A stretch of 57,107 nt of DNA from an uncultured Lachnospiraceae bacterium (GCA_910577765.1 CAJTOV010000008.1:1-57107), one strand, 5' to 3'. Shown: positions 42,788 to 52,161, numbered from the stretch's first letter. Notes: generated by a model not told the origin, from the sequence alone. Numbers and translations: made by a program.

Positions 42788-42816
42788 AAAGGACTGCCTT
42801 AGGGTGGTCCTTTTTT
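42788..42816 (+). terminator. Terminator of the small lipoprotein gene
   Basis: AAAGGAC...GTCCTTT stem with CC/GG extension, continuing as TTTTTT. Confidence 0.75.
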
Positions 42817-42850
42817 ATTCTATAGGGAAGTTCGTCCTATAGAATAAAAA
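42812..42850. terminator. Perfect 15-bp bidirectional terminator-like hairpin
   Basis: TTTTTATTCTATAGG pairs perfectly with CCTATAGAATAAAAA, with a 9-base loop GAAGTTCGT. It overlaps the T-run of the preceding terminator. Confidence 0.7.
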
Positions 42851-42916
42851 GCCCTCCGGGCAGGAGTGCACTGCGTCGGAGCGGAATGATACCGCTGAAG
42901 CGGTCCGCCGCAGGCG

Positions 42917-42947
42917 AAGAATCCTGCGCAGCAGGATTCTTTGTTTT
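42917..42947 (+). terminator. Third stacked hairpin terminator
   Basis: AAGAATCCTGC/GCAGGATTCTT perfect stem with GCA loop, followed by TGTTTT. A GCCCTCCGGGC hairpin and ACCGCT/AGCGGT pair lie between it and the previous hairpin. Confidence 0.7.
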
Positions 42948-42951
42948 AATG

Positions 42952-42980
42952 TTGACGGGCCGGCAAAATCAGTGTATATT
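42952..42980 (+). promoter_or_regulatory. promoter of the 118-residue unknown gene
   Basis: TTGACG (42952-42957), 17-base spacer, TATATT (42975-42980), 31 bases before the start. Confidence 0.6.
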
Positions 42981-43011
42981 GAAATGCATAAGAAGACAGG
43001 GAGGAAGCGGG

Positions 43012-43368
43012 ATGATCCGGTGCTGGCTAAGGGCTTACAGAAGAAGAAGGTGGACCAGGCAGAAGGTGGACCAGGCCGTCAGGCGGCTGAAGGGCAGGCG
43101 TCCCGGCAGAAGGGCCGTGAAGCTGGCAGCAGGCCTGCTGGCAGTAGGGCTTCTGGCAGGGGCCGGGGACCGGGAAGGCATCCGGTCCGCCCTGGAAAAC
43201 CATGGTTTCCGGCTGGTGTCCGGGGAACGGTCCTGCCATGTGGAATGGGTGCCTTTCCCGGAAGGGAAAGAAAAGCCCCAGGAGGTATACGGGGTCCGCA
43301 TTTGTCCGGAGAGGCTGGAGGTACAGTTCTACCATGAGACCCAGGAGCTGTCCGGCTCAAAGAAATGA
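43012..43368 (+). CDS. Small basic protein of unknown function, one possible membrane segment
   Basis: 118 residues. The first 45 are strikingly rich in Arg and Lys (RAYRRRRWTRQKVDQAVRRL), then a short hydrophobic stretch (LAAGLLAVGLLAGAG, about residues 45-60), then a soluble part (HVEWVPFPEGKEKPQEVYGV). It has a good promoter and GGGAGGAAG 7 bases before ATG, which supports a real gene. I do not recognise the family. Confidence 0.65.
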   Translation: MIRCWLRAYRRRRWTRQKVDQAVRRLKGRRPGRRAVKLAAGLLAVGLLAGAGDREGIRSALENHGFRLVSGERSCHVEWVPFPEGKEKPQEVYGVRICPERLEVQFYHETQELSGSKK

Positions 43369-43397
43369 TTGCAAAACCTCCGGGGTTGTATTATAAT
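43369..43397 (+). promoter_or_regulatory. promoter of the purC-purB-purA group
   Basis: TTGCAA (43369-43374, overlapping the previous stop region), 17-base spacer, TATAAT (43392-43397). The roughly 100-base leader shows no recognisable purine riboswitch. Confidence 0.65.
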
Positions 43398-43504
43398 GCA
43401 CCTGGAATGCCTTGGCTGCCCGAAAGCGCCGGGGCACCGCACCGGAATCAGGTTTCTGTAAATTTACATACCATATCAATCAGCGAAAAGGACAGGTGGA
43501 AAAC

Positions 43505-44215
43505 ATGGAAAAGAAAGAACTGCTCTATGAAGGAAAAGCAAAAAAGGTTTTCACGACCGAAGAACCGGAAGTACTGATCGTATCCTACAAGGATGACGCC
43601 ACAGCCTTTGACGGTATGAAGAAGGGGACCATTGTGGGAAAGGGCGCCATCAATAACCGCATGACCAACCATGTGTTCCGTCTTCTGGAGAAGAAGGGGG
43701 TTCCCACCCATCTGGTGGAAGAGTTAAATGACCGGGAGACCGCTGTGAAAAAGGTGGAGATCGTTCCCCTGGAGGTGATTATCCGCAACTACTCCGCAGG
43801 CAGCTTTGCCAGGAAGATGGGGATGGAGGAAGGCATCCGGCTGGCATGTCCCACCCTGGAGTTCAGCTACAAAAACGATGAGCTTCATGATCCCTTTATC
43901 AACAGTTACTATGCCCTGGCTTTAAAGCTGGCTACCCAGGAGGAGATCGACACCATCACCCGGTATGCATTTATTGTCAATGAAGTGATGCAGGAGTATT
44001 TCGGAAGCCTGGGCATTGACCTGATTGATTTTAAGATCGAGTTTGGCCGTCTGGCCGACGGGACCGTCATCCTGGCGGACGAGGTATCTCCCGATACCTG
44101 CCGTCTGTGGGACAAGGAGACCCATGAGAAGCTGGACAAGGACCGTTTCCGCAGGGATCTGGGCAATGTGGAAGACGCCTACCAGGAAGTGTTCCGCCGT
44201 CTGGGCATTCAGTAG
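43505..44215 (+). CDS. purC: SAICAR synthetase
   Basis: Purine synthesis, joins aspartate to CAIR. 236 residues: LLYEGKAKKVF, FNGxKK-like FDGMKKGTIVGKGAINN, PLEVIIRNYSAGSFARK, and DLIDFKIEFGRL with VLADEVSPDTCRLWD. ATG 43505 follows AAAGGACAGGTGG. The open frame upstream to 43412 has no SD. First of three purine genes in a row. Confidence 0.97.
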   Translation: MEKKELLYEGKAKKVFTTEEPEVLIVSYKDDATAFDGMKKGTIVGKGAINNRMTNHVFRLLEKKGVPTHLVEELNDRETAVKKVEIVPLEVIIRNYSAGSFARKMGMEEGIRLACPTLEFSYKNDELHDPFINSYYALALKLATQEEIDTITRYAFIVNEVMQEYFGSLGIDLIDFKIEFGRLADGTVILADEVSPDTCRLWDKETHEKLDKDRFRRDLGNVEDAYQEVFRRLGIQ

Positions 44216-44282
44216 GAAACAGGATACAGGACCGTTCAGACAGTATGGACGGCTGCCAAAGAATAGGGTCTGGAGGTACACC

Positions 44283-45713
44283 ATGTACGATAAGTATCAG
44301 AGTCCCCTGTCTGAGCGGTATGCCAGCAGGGAAATGCAGTATATCTTTTCCCCGGATAAGAAGTTTAAGACCTGGCGGAAGCTGTGGATCGCCCTGGCAG
44401 AGACAGAGAAGGAGCTGGGCCTGCCCATTACCCAGGAGCAGATCGACGAGCTGAAGGCCAGTGCGGAAGATATCAACTATGAGGTGGCCAGGGAGCGGGA
44501 GCGGTTAGTCCGCCACGATGTCATGTCCCATGTCTACGCTTACGGCCAGCAGTGTCCCAAAGCAAAGGGGATTATCCATCTGGGCGCCACCTCCTGCTAT
44601 GTGGGGGACAATACGGACATCATCATCATGACCGAGGGGCTGGGCCTGGTGCGCAGGAAGCTGGTCAACGTGATGGCAGAGCTGGCCAGGTTCGCAGATA
44701 CCTACAAGAACCAGCCTACCCTGGCATTTACCCATTTCCAGCCGGCCCAGCCTACTACCGTGGGCAAGCGGGCCACGCTGTGGCTGCAGGAGCTGTGTCT
44801 GGATCTGGAGGATCTGGACCATGTGCTGGGGTCCATGAAGCTTCTGGGATCCAAGGGAACCACAGGCACCCAGGCCAGCTTTCTGGAGCTGTTTGAAGGG
44901 GACCATGACAAATGCCGGCAGGCAGACCGGATCATTGCCCGGAAAATGGGCTTTACGGACTGCTACCCGGTGTCCGGACAGACCTATTCCCGGAAGGTGG
45001 ATACCCGGGTGCTGGGGGTGCTTGCCGGCATTGCCCAGAGCGCCCACAAGTTCTCCAACGATATCCGCCTGCTCCAGCATCTTAAGGAGGTGGAGGAGCC
45101 CTTTGAGAAGAACCAGATCGGTTCCTCTGCCATGGCCTACAAGCGGAATCCCATGCGCAGCGAGCGGATCGCGTCCCTGGCCAACTATGTAATGAGTGAT
45201 GTGATGAATCCCATGCTGGTGGCCAGCACCCAGTGGTTCGAGCGGACCCTGGATGATTCCGCCAACAAGCGCTTAAGCATTCCGGAGGGCTTTCTGGCCG
45301 TGGACGGGATTCTGGACCTTTATCTCAATGTGGTGGACGGTCTGGTGGTGTATCCCAAGGTCATTGAGAAGCATTTCATGGCCGAGCTGCCCTTTATGGC
45401 CACGGAGAACATTCTCATGGACGCGGTAAAGGCAGGCGGCGACCGGCAGGAGCTTCACGAGAAGATCCGCCAGCTTTCCATGGAGGCAGGCCGCAATGTA
45501 AAGGAGAAAGGGCTGGACAACAATCTTCTGGAGCTGATTGCCCGGGAGCCGGCCTTTGGCTTAAGCCCTGCGGAGCTTGAGCAGTGTATGGAGCCGGCCC
45601 GGTATGTGGGCCGTGCGCCGCAGCAGGTGGATGAGTTCTTAGGGGAAGTGGTGAACCCGCTGCTGGAAGCCAACCGGGAGCTTCTGGGGATGAAGGCGGA
45701 GATCACAGTATAG
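44283..45713 (+). CDS. purB: Adenylosuccinate lyase
   Basis: Cleaves SAICAR and adenylosuccinate. 476 residues: YQSPLSERYAS at the N terminus, LGATSCYVGDN (His/Thr site), THFQPAQPTTVGKR, and the signature loop IGSSAMAYKRNPMRSERI. Start ATG 44283 follows TGGAGG; longer upstream readings overlap purC. It works twice in the purine pathway, with PurC upstream and PurA downstream. Confidence 0.97.
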   Translation: MYDKYQSPLSERYASREMQYIFSPDKKFKTWRKLWIALAETEKELGLPITQEQIDELKASAEDINYEVARERERLVRHDVMSHVYAYGQQCPKAKGIIHLGATSCYVGDNTDIIIMTEGLGLVRRKLVNVMAELARFADTYKNQPTLAFTHFQPAQPTTVGKRATLWLQELCLDLEDLDHVLGSMKLLGSKGTTGTQASFLELFEGDHDKCRQADRIIARKMGFTDCYPVSGQTYSRKVDTRVLGVLAGIAQSAHKFSNDIRLLQHLKEVEEPFEKNQIGSSAMAYKRNPMRSERIASLANYVMSDVMNPMLVASTQWFERTLDDSANKRLSIPEGFLAVDGILDLYLNVVDGLVVYPKVIEKHFMAELPFMATENILMDAVKAGGDRQELHEKIRQLSMEAGRNVKEKGLDNNLLELIAREPAFGLSPAELEQCMEPARYVGRAPQQVDEFLGEVVNPLLEANRELLGMKAEITV

Positions 45714-45730
45714 AGCGAAGGAGACGGATT

Positions 45731-47020
45731 ATGTCAAAAGCAGATGTGGTAATTGGTTGTTTTTACGGGGATGAAGGAAAGGGAAAGGTCATCGATTATC
45801 TGGCAGCAGACGCGGATATTGCGGTGCGGGCTACCGGCGGCGACAATGCAGGCCATACCATCAAGGTGGATGGTGTAAAGTATGCCATGCACCTGATTCC
45901 GTCGGGGATTCTGTCCGGCCATACCACCGGCATCATAGGCAACGGTGTGGTACTGAACCCGGAGGTGCTGTTAAAGGAGATCGACAACCTGACAGAGCAC
46001 GGCTACGATGTGGAGCATTATTTAAAGATCAGTGACAAGACCCATGTGATCCTTCCCTACCACAGCATGCTGGATGTGGCCCTGGAGAAGGTGAGAACCT
46101 CTAAGATCGGCACCACCGGAAAGGGGATCGGCCCCTCCTACTGTGACAAGTTCGAGCGCAGCGGCCTGCGGATGGAGGATTTCTATTCTGCCTCCTTCCG
46201 GGATAAATTAAAGGAACTGGTGGAATCCAGAAAAGCCCTGCTGAAATTCTATGACCCGGACAACAGGGACATTGACAAGGTACTGGATTTCGGGACCATA
46301 TACGAGACCTACAGCAGCTACGGACAGCGGCTGCGGCCCTTTGTGTGCGATACCATCACCCTGCTGCACAAGGCCCTGGAGCAGAATAAAAAGGTGATCG
46401 TGGAGGGGGCCCAGGCCACCCTGCTGGATATTGACTTTGGTTCCTATCCCTACGTGACATCCTCCAACCCCACCATCGGCGGAATCCTTACAGGCACCGG
46501 GCTCAGCGCCTCGGACATCGGGAATGTCTACGGCATCATCAAGGCCTACTCCAGCCGTGTGGGAGAGGGGCCCTATGTAACCGAGCTTCTGGACGCCACC
46601 GGCGACCGGATTCGGGAGCTGGGACACGAGTACGGCACCACCACCGGAAGACCAAGACGCTGCGGCTGGCTGGATCTGGTGACCTTAAAATACGCAAAGC
46701 GTGTCAATGGTCTTACGGCCCTTTCGGTGAACCACCTGGATACCATCGGAAAGTTCGACCAGATCCGGGTCTGCGTGGCCTATGACTGCGGCGGCCATGT
46801 GACAGAGGACTTCTCCACCAACCTGGAGTTCCTGAACCGTGCCAAACCCGTATATAAAGAATTCCCAGGCAACTTCGGCGACATTTCCCGCTGCACCTCC
46901 TTTGAGGAGCTGCCGGACAACGCCAAAGCCTATATCGGCTTTATTGAAGAATATATGGGTATTCCTGTCAAGTTCATCGGTACCGGAGCAGACCGGGAAG
47001 AGATGCTGGTCAGGGAGTAA
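45731..47020 (+). CDS. purA: Adenylosuccinate synthetase
   Basis: GTP-dependent step from IMP to adenylosuccinate. 429 residues: GCFYGDEGKGKVIDYLA, GGDNAGHTI, GTTGKGIGPSY, EGAQATLLDIDFGSYPYVTSSN, TTGRPRRCGWLDL. GAAGGAGACGG precedes ATG, 17 bases after purB. A terminator follows. Confidence 0.97.
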   Translation: MSKADVVIGCFYGDEGKGKVIDYLAADADIAVRATGGDNAGHTIKVDGVKYAMHLIPSGILSGHTTGIIGNGVVLNPEVLLKEIDNLTEHGYDVEHYLKISDKTHVILPYHSMLDVALEKVRTSKIGTTGKGIGPSYCDKFERSGLRMEDFYSASFRDKLKELVESRKALLKFYDPDNRDIDKVLDFGTIYETYSSYGQRLRPFVCDTITLLHKALEQNKKVIVEGAQATLLDIDFGSYPYVTSSNPTIGGILTGTGLSASDIGNVYGIIKAYSSRVGEGPYVTELLDATGDRIRELGHEYGTTTGRPRRCGWLDLVTLKYAKRVNGLTALSVNHLDTIGKFDQIRVCVAYDCGGHVTEDFSTNLEFLNRAKPVYKEFPGNFGDISRCTSFEELPDNAKAYIGFIEEYMGIPVKFIGTGADREEMLVRE

Positions 47021-47061
47021 TCGGGCGTCCGGGTGTTTTTACGGAAGGTACGCTTTGGAAG

Positions 47062-47107
47062 AAATCCCCTCTGGACTCCGGGTTTCGGAGCCGGAGGGGA
47101 TTTTTTT
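47062..47107 (+). terminator. Terminator of the purine group
   Basis: AAATCCCCTCTGGACTCCG pairs with CGGAGCCGGAGGGGATTT, loop GGTTT, followed by a T-run. Confidence 0.85.
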
Positions 47108-47161
47108 CAGGGCGGTTCCTTCCCTGCCTTGTCTGTTCATTTAATTCGACCCTCAAATATC

Positions 47162-47190
47162 TTGAATATCAAAGCATTCTGTGCTATCAT
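47162..47190 (+). promoter_or_regulatory. promoter of the NRPS-like gene
   Basis: TTGAAT (47162-47167), 17-base spacer, TATCAT (47185-47190). ATTCTGTGCTAT is shared with the prmA promoter. Confidence 0.6.
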
Positions 47191-47235
47191 TTCCTTGTAA
47201 ATATGGAAACCCTTTCCAACCAAAAAGGAGCAGTT

Positions 47236-50200
47236 ATGATTACATTTGAAAATACAAAGACGATCCGTGACCTGGTACAGCGTGCGGGACAGGACCATGG
47301 GGACCACGTATTTCTGCGTTACGAGGAGGCAGAGGTGGTCTACGACGTGACCTACAGGACTTTCGCCCAGGAGTGTGCCGCCATTGCGGCCTGGACCAAT
47401 GCCCAGGACAAGCGGCTGGGCCACAAGGTGAAGGTGGGGCTCATGGGAAGCAGCAGCCACCATTATCTGGCCGTGATGCTGGGGGTCATGAGCAACGGCA
47501 ATGTGGCGGTGCCCCTGGATATCCAGATGAATGTGGAGACATTCAGCGACTGTCTGAACCGTTCGGACGTGGATATCCTGTTCTATGACTGGGACCACAA
47601 GGCCCTGGTGGACGGAATCCGGGACAGGTGCCCAGGCGTCAGTGGTTATTATTCCCTCCAGCACGGCCGGCATGTGCCCTGCTCGGACAATATTTTAAAG
47701 GAATACCAGGGCCAGAGCGTGAAGGCCAGGGTATCGGAAGAGGACTGTGCCATGATCCTTTTCACCTCCGGCACCACAGGCCGGGGCAAGGGGGTCATGC
47801 TGTCCAACCGGAACCTGATTGACAACACCTTCTGTACTACAGACCTGGAGAGCCCGGAAAAGGAAGTCTATCTCAATGTACTGCCCATCCACCATGTGTT
47901 CTGCATCAACGGGGATGTGCTGATTGTCATGCGCTACGGCAGCACCTTGTGCCTGAACCGGGATATGTCCAAGCTGGCGGCCCATATCCAGCTGTTCCAG
48001 CCTTCGGTGATCCGCATGGTACCCATGATTGCCAAGACTCTGTACAACCGGATCGCCATTATGGCACGCCAGAACCGGGCCCGGTCCATGAATGAGATCC
48101 GCCGGGAGGTTCTGGGAAACCAGCTTCACAAGATCGTCAGCGGCGGCGGCTATCTGGCCCCGGAGCTGGCAGCCAATTACAACCGGATCGGTATCTCCAT
48201 TGCCCAGGGCTACGGCATGTCCGAGTGTGCGCCCAAGATCTCGGCGCCGGACTGGTCCAGGCCGGATAAGGTGGCTTCTGTGGGAAAGGTGGTGGACCGG
48301 TGCCAGGTGCGGATCGTGGACGGGGAGATCCAGGTAAAAAGCCCTTCGGTAATGATGGGCTATTACAAGGAACCGGACAAGACGGCAGAGGTAATGACCG
48401 AGGACGGCTGGCTGTGTACCGGAGACATCGGCTACGTGGATGAGGAGAATTTCCTCTATCTCACCGGCAGGAAGAAGAACCTGATCATCTTAAGCAATGG
48501 GGAGAATGTGGCGCCGGAGCAGCTGGAGAACCTGTTCGAGGACGACCGGGTCATTGAGGACATCCTGGTGTTCGGTGAGGACGATATGGTCACGGCCGAA
48601 ATCTATCCCAACTTTAAATACATAGAGGTGGCCGGAATCACGGACGTGGAAAGCGTCATTTCCGAGATTGTGAAGAAACACAACCAGGATCTTCCCACCT
48701 ACAAGCGGATTCTGAAATTCCGTATCCGGGAGACGCCTTTTGCCAAGACTTCTTCCAAAAAGATCATCCGCAGCCAGTATTTTAACCAGAAACAGACGGA
48801 AAAGGAACAGCTGGGGAGTGTGCGCCGCCCGGAGACAGAGCTTCAGAAGCAGCTGTATGAGCGCGTTGAGACGGTGCTGGGACACCAGCGGTTCGGCATT
48901 GATACGGATATCTATGAGGCCGGGCTGGATTCCCTGGGAAGCGTGATGCTTCTGTCGGATCTCTACGACAGGATGGGGGTGTCCATGACCCTGGGGGATC
49001 TGATGGGCCACAAGACCATTCTGGAGCTGGAAGCATTTCTCAAGGAGGAGAAGCAGGAAGAAAGGGTGGATTACACCGCCAGGGAGGTATATCCCCTGAC
49101 CAATCTCCAGTTGTATTTTGCCTATGTGATGCGGGGCAATACCACGGCCAACCTGCCGTTTCTGTTCAAACTGGATCCCCAGGTGGACATACAGCGGCTT
49201 AAAAAAGCAGTGGAGGATGTGTTCGACGTACATCCGGAGCTTAAGACCGTCATCCAGATGGGAGAGAAGGGCTATGCCAATTTCCGCCAGGACCAGCGGC
49301 GGATGGAGGTGCCTGTGGTGCATCTTACGGACAGCCAGTGGCAGGAGCAGAAAGAGAAGCTTCTGGTGCCGTATCTCTACAACCAGGGGGACCTTCTGTG
49401 CCACACGGCCATTTATGTGACGGAATCTGCCAGCTATCTGTTCTTTGACCTGGCCCACATTATGGGAGACGGCATGACCATGAACATGCTGTTCGGGGAC
49501 ATCAATGCCCTTTACGCAGGCAGGGAGCTTCCGGTGGAGAGCTATACCTTTTACGAGTATATTCTGGATGAGAAGGACCGGGATGCCAGAGGGCTGCGGG
49601 CAGAGAATGAGCGGTATTTCACAGAGCTGATGAAGGATTTCCGGATTCGCAAAAGCATCCTGAACCGGAAGGATTACCATGATCTGGGAGCCGGGGAGAA
49701 CGCGGTCTTACGTGCCCGTTTTGCCGGGCTGAACCGCAGGAATATCCAGGCCTTCTGCAGAAAGTACGGCGTGTCGGAGAATGTCATGTTCCTGACGGCT
49801 TTCAACTACTGCATCGGCATTTTCAGCAATGAGAAGGATACAGTCAGCAGCAGCATCCACAGCGGGCGGACCGACAGCCGCTGGAACCGGGTAGCCGGAC
49901 CTCTGTTCCTGACTTACTTCTTCCGCTATACCAACGTGCCCCACGAGACCGTGCCCCAGCTTCTGCAAAGGTCCGGCCGCCAGATCATGGAGACCATGGG
50001 CTGCTACATCTCCAATCTCCATGCAGACGAAATGTTCTTCCAGTACCAGGGGGATATTTTAAATATCGATGAGATCGGCGGCTTTCCGGCAGAGCGGATG
50101 CATATGCAGTTAGACTCCCTGCCCTTCCACCTTCAGGTTATGTCCGACAAAAAGGGCTACTACTATGAGCTCCGTTACTGGGAGAACCGGTTTGACCGGC

Positions 50201-50838
50201 AGCAGCTGAAGATCTTCATGGGCTGTCTGGAGGTGATTGTGGAGGCCATGCTGGAGGAGCCGTCGGTGCGGAGACTGAAGAAGCATCTGCCGGTGACCCT
50301 GTTCCCGGTCCACTACCATATTGAGGCCGGGAAGGTGAACCAGGAGGCCGGGACTGTGCTGATCGACGACGTAACCCCGGATACCCGGGTAAAGGCCTAT
50401 GTCTTTGACGAGTACTGCCGCAAGCAGCCCTTTGGCGCCTGGGGGAATCTCTATATTATGGACCATCCCACCGTAGGCTGGCAGGACAAGATCACCAATC
50501 CTTACGGGGCCGGGATTCTCTACCAGACGGGACGGACTGCCAGGATTCTGCCGGACGGGTCCCTGGATTTCCTGGAAAATGGCGGCCGGTGTGTCATGAA
50601 CGAGAGCATTACCGGGCGGAATTTCCTGGAGCTTTATAAGCTGGAAGAGACCCTGCGGGGGTACGAAGGCATCTGCCGGGCAGAGGCTTATGTCCGGTAC
50701 GGGGAAGGCAATAAGCTGGTGCTGACCGCGGATGTCTGCGGGAAGGAAGAGCCGGACCAGGAGAAGCTGAAAGCCTGGCTGGAAGAGCAGTGCGGGAAAG
50801 GTCTGGTTCCCGGGGAGATCCGGTTTGTCAGGGGATAA
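47236..50838 (+). CDS. NRPS-like protein: AMP-ligase, carrier, condensation, and an orphan C-terminal adenylation subdomain
   Basis: 1,200 residues in four parts. (1) AMP-forming ligase, about 1-515: LFTSGTTGRGKGVMLSNRN near 175-193, GYGMSECAPK at 325, CTGDIGYVDEENFLYLTGR near 394-412, and FAKTSSKKIIR at 502-512. It looks more like acyl-CoA/acyl-ACP ligases than amino-acid adenylation domains. (2) Carrier domain, 530-610, with GLDSLGSV, phosphopantetheine site S566. (3) Condensation-like domain, 615-1040, with H741-IMG-D745-G (HxxxDG; the first His of HHxxxDG is Ala). (4) 1055-1200: GAWGNLYI, YQTGRTARILPDGSLDFL, like the last third of an adenylation domain, but with Arg1100 where YRTGD has Asp. 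ATG 47236 follows AAAAGGAG. It likely activates an acyl group, loads it on S566 and condenses it with an amine or alcohol; the product is unknown. Confidence 0.85.
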   Translation: MITFENTKTIRDLVQRAGQDHGDHVFLRYEEAEVVYDVTYRTFAQECAAIAAWTNAQDKRLGHKVKVGLMGSSSHHYLAVMLGVMSNGNVAVPLDIQMNVETFSDCLNRSDVDILFYDWDHKALVDGIRDRCPGVSGYYSLQHGRHVPCSDNILKEYQGQSVKARVSEEDCAMILFTSGTTGRGKGVMLSNRNLIDNTFCTTDLESPEKEVYLNVLPIHHVFCINGDVLIVMRYGSTLCLNRDMSKLAAHIQLFQPSVIRMVPMIAKTLYNRIAIMARQNRARSMNEIRREVLGNQLHKIVSGGGYLAPELAANYNRIGISIAQGYGMSECAPKISAPDWSRPDKVASVGKVVDRCQVRIVDGEIQVKSPSVMMGYYKEPDKTAEVMTEDGWLCTGDIGYVDEENFLYLTGRKKNLIILSNGENVAPEQLENLFEDDRVIEDILVFGEDDMVTAEIYPNFKYIEVAGITDVESVISEIVKKHNQDLPTYKRILKFRIRETPFAKTSSKKIIRSQYFNQKQTEKEQLGSVRRPETELQKQLYERVETVLGHQRFGIDTDIYEAGLDSLGSVMLLSDLYDRMGVSMTLGDLMGHKTILELEAFLKEEKQEERVDYTAREVYPLTNLQLYFAYVMRGNTTANLPFLFKLDPQVDIQRLKKAVEDVFDVHPELKTVIQMGEKGYANFRQDQRRMEVPVVHLTDSQWQEQKEKLLVPYLYNQGDLLCHTAIYVTESASYLFFDLAHIMGDGMTMNMLFGDINALYAGRELPVESYTFYEYILDEKDRDARGLRAENERYFTELMKDFRIRKSILNRKDYHDLGAGENAVLRARFAGLNRRNIQAFCRKYGVSENVMFLTAFNYCIGIFSNEKDTVSSSIHSGRTDSRWNRVAGPLFLTYFFRYTNVPHETVPQLLQRSGRQIMETMGCYISNLHADEMFFQYQGDILNIDEIGGFPAERMHMQLDSLPFHLQVMSDKKGYYYELRYWENRFDRQQLKIFMGCLEVIVEAMLEEPSVRRLKKHLPVTLFPVHYHIEAGKVNQEAGTVLIDDVTPDTRVKAYVFDEYCRKQPFGAWGNLYIMDHPTVGWQDKITNPYGAGILYQTGRTARILPDGSLDFLENGGRCVMNESITGRNFLELYKLEETLRGYEGICRAEAYVRYGEGNKLVLTADVCGKEEPDQEKLKAWLEEQCGKGLVPGEIRFVRG

Positions 50839-50861
50839 GACCTGCGGGAACCTAGCCCTTT

Positions 50862-52145
50862 TTACAGCGGAAATACCGTCATAACCCATCCCACGGATAC
50901 GATGCACAAGGCAACTGCCGGCAGCAGGGACTGCTTCATCAGGCTGTTGAGGTTGTAACCACCGGCTGCCATACACATGGGAACCGCAGGAGTAGCCATG
51001 GGAGTCATGAAGGAGCTCAGACAGGCGCTTTGGACCAGAATCATCACGCCTACCGGATTGGCGCCCATGGACTTGCAGGCCAGGATGGCAATGGGGATAA
51101 AAATGGTCATGACGGAACGGTTCATCATAACCTGGGTCAGGAGGAAGGGCACCAGGAAAAATACCAGTCCCATAAGATACGGATTTCCCAGGCTGCCGAT
51201 GGCATTGGCCAGAACATTGCCCACAGCCTCTCCGGCACCGGTCTGGGTCAGTGCGCCGCCCATGGTCAGGGAGCCTACAAAGAGAAAGCCCATCCACCAG
51301 GGGATGGATTCCACAGCTTCCTGCTCGGACAGGACGCCGGATACTACCATCAGCACGGCACCAGCCAGGCAGATCACCCATATGGGAAGTCCGGTACCCT
51401 TCTGAAAAATCAGTCCCAGGGTCACCAGAAGGAAGATGATGTATCCGGCCTTCTCCTGAAACGGGGGAAGGGCTTTCCGGGAATCCTCCTTTGCCTGGAT
51501 GCCTGCGGTGGCCACAACCGGCTGGTCAGGAGCCAGGCGGGGCGCTGCAAATATGGCGTACAGGGAGACCAGAAGCAGCATAGGCATCCTTGCTTTCATA
51601 GGGTCCATGAGATCCACCACATAATCCGTGTAGGCATTGGCTTCCAGATAGCCGTTAAGCTCCGCGAACTGGGTGGCGCCGCTTCCAAGGGGCATGACCG
51701 AGATGGTGGAGATACAGACGATCATCAGGGCGAACATGACCCTGGAAGGCTGGAGCTTCAACTCCCGGCAGCTGGCTGCCAGCATGGGAGACATGATGCC
51801 GAATACCACCATGGAGCTCTGGATAAACTGGCACAGAATCACCGTGATCAGTACGTATCCGGCCATAACCATGACCAGGGAGCCCTGGGCGATCCGGTTG
51901 ACACTGGCCGCGCATTTCTTTACAAACTGGGTGCGGTTGAAGCCGGCTGCAACCACGAACATGGACAGCATCATGACTGCATTGGTATTTGCGAAATTTC
52001 CTACAGCGGTTCCTGCATCAATACATCCGGTTACCACAAATGCCACCATGCTGAACATGGCTGTGGTGCCCATTTTCCATTTTCCCCATGCATAGCTTGC
52101 GATTGTGAACGCGCAGATTATAAGACAAATCACCAGTTTATTCAT
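50862..52145 (-). CDS. SLC13/DASS-type anion permease
   Basis: 427-residue membrane protein with about eleven helices. Two inverted-repeat signature regions are seen: FANTNAVMMLSMFVVAAGF and NRSVMTIFIPIAILAC, with SSFMTPMATPAVPMC near the end, as in sodium/dicarboxylate or citrate-type carriers of the ion transporter superfamily. A second ATG (52145) is chosen because GAGGTGAT is only two bases from the first (52151). Downstream partner of the hydrolase gene; likely imports or exports an organic acid connected with the hydrolase. Its end is 23 bases from the NRPS-like gene, convergent. Confidence 0.85.
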   Translation of the reverse strand: MNKLVICLIICAFTIASYAWGKWKMGTTAMFSMVAFVVTGCIDAGTAVGNFANTNAVMMLSMFVVAAGFNRTQFVKKCAASVNRIAQGSLVMVMAGYVLITVILCQFIQSSMVVFGIMSPMLAASCRELKLQPSRVMFALMIVCISTISVMPLGSGATQFAELNGYLEANAYTDYVVDLMDPMKARMPMLLLVSLYAIFAAPRLAPDQPVVATAGIQAKEDSRKALPPFQEKAGYIIFLLVTLGLIFQKGTGLPIWVICLAGAVLMVVSGVLSEQEAVESIPWWMGFLFVGSLTMGGALTQTGAGEAVGNVLANAIGSLGNPYLMGLVFFLVPFLLTQVMMNRSVMTIFIPIAILACKSMGANPVGVMILVQSACLSSFMTPMATPAVPMCMAAGGYNLNSLMKQSLLPAVALCIVSVGWVMTVFPL

Positions 52146-52161
52146 TTGCATATCACCTCAT

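Noticed and set aside
42812..42850. Resemblance to a site-specific recombination target (two inverted arms around a short spacer)
   Set aside because: The arms end in A/T runs typical of a bidirectional terminator and no tyrosine recombinase gene is nearby.
43400..43504. Possible purine riboswitch before purC
   Set aside because: The leader lacks the three-way junction consensus and has no terminator or SD-sequestering stem.
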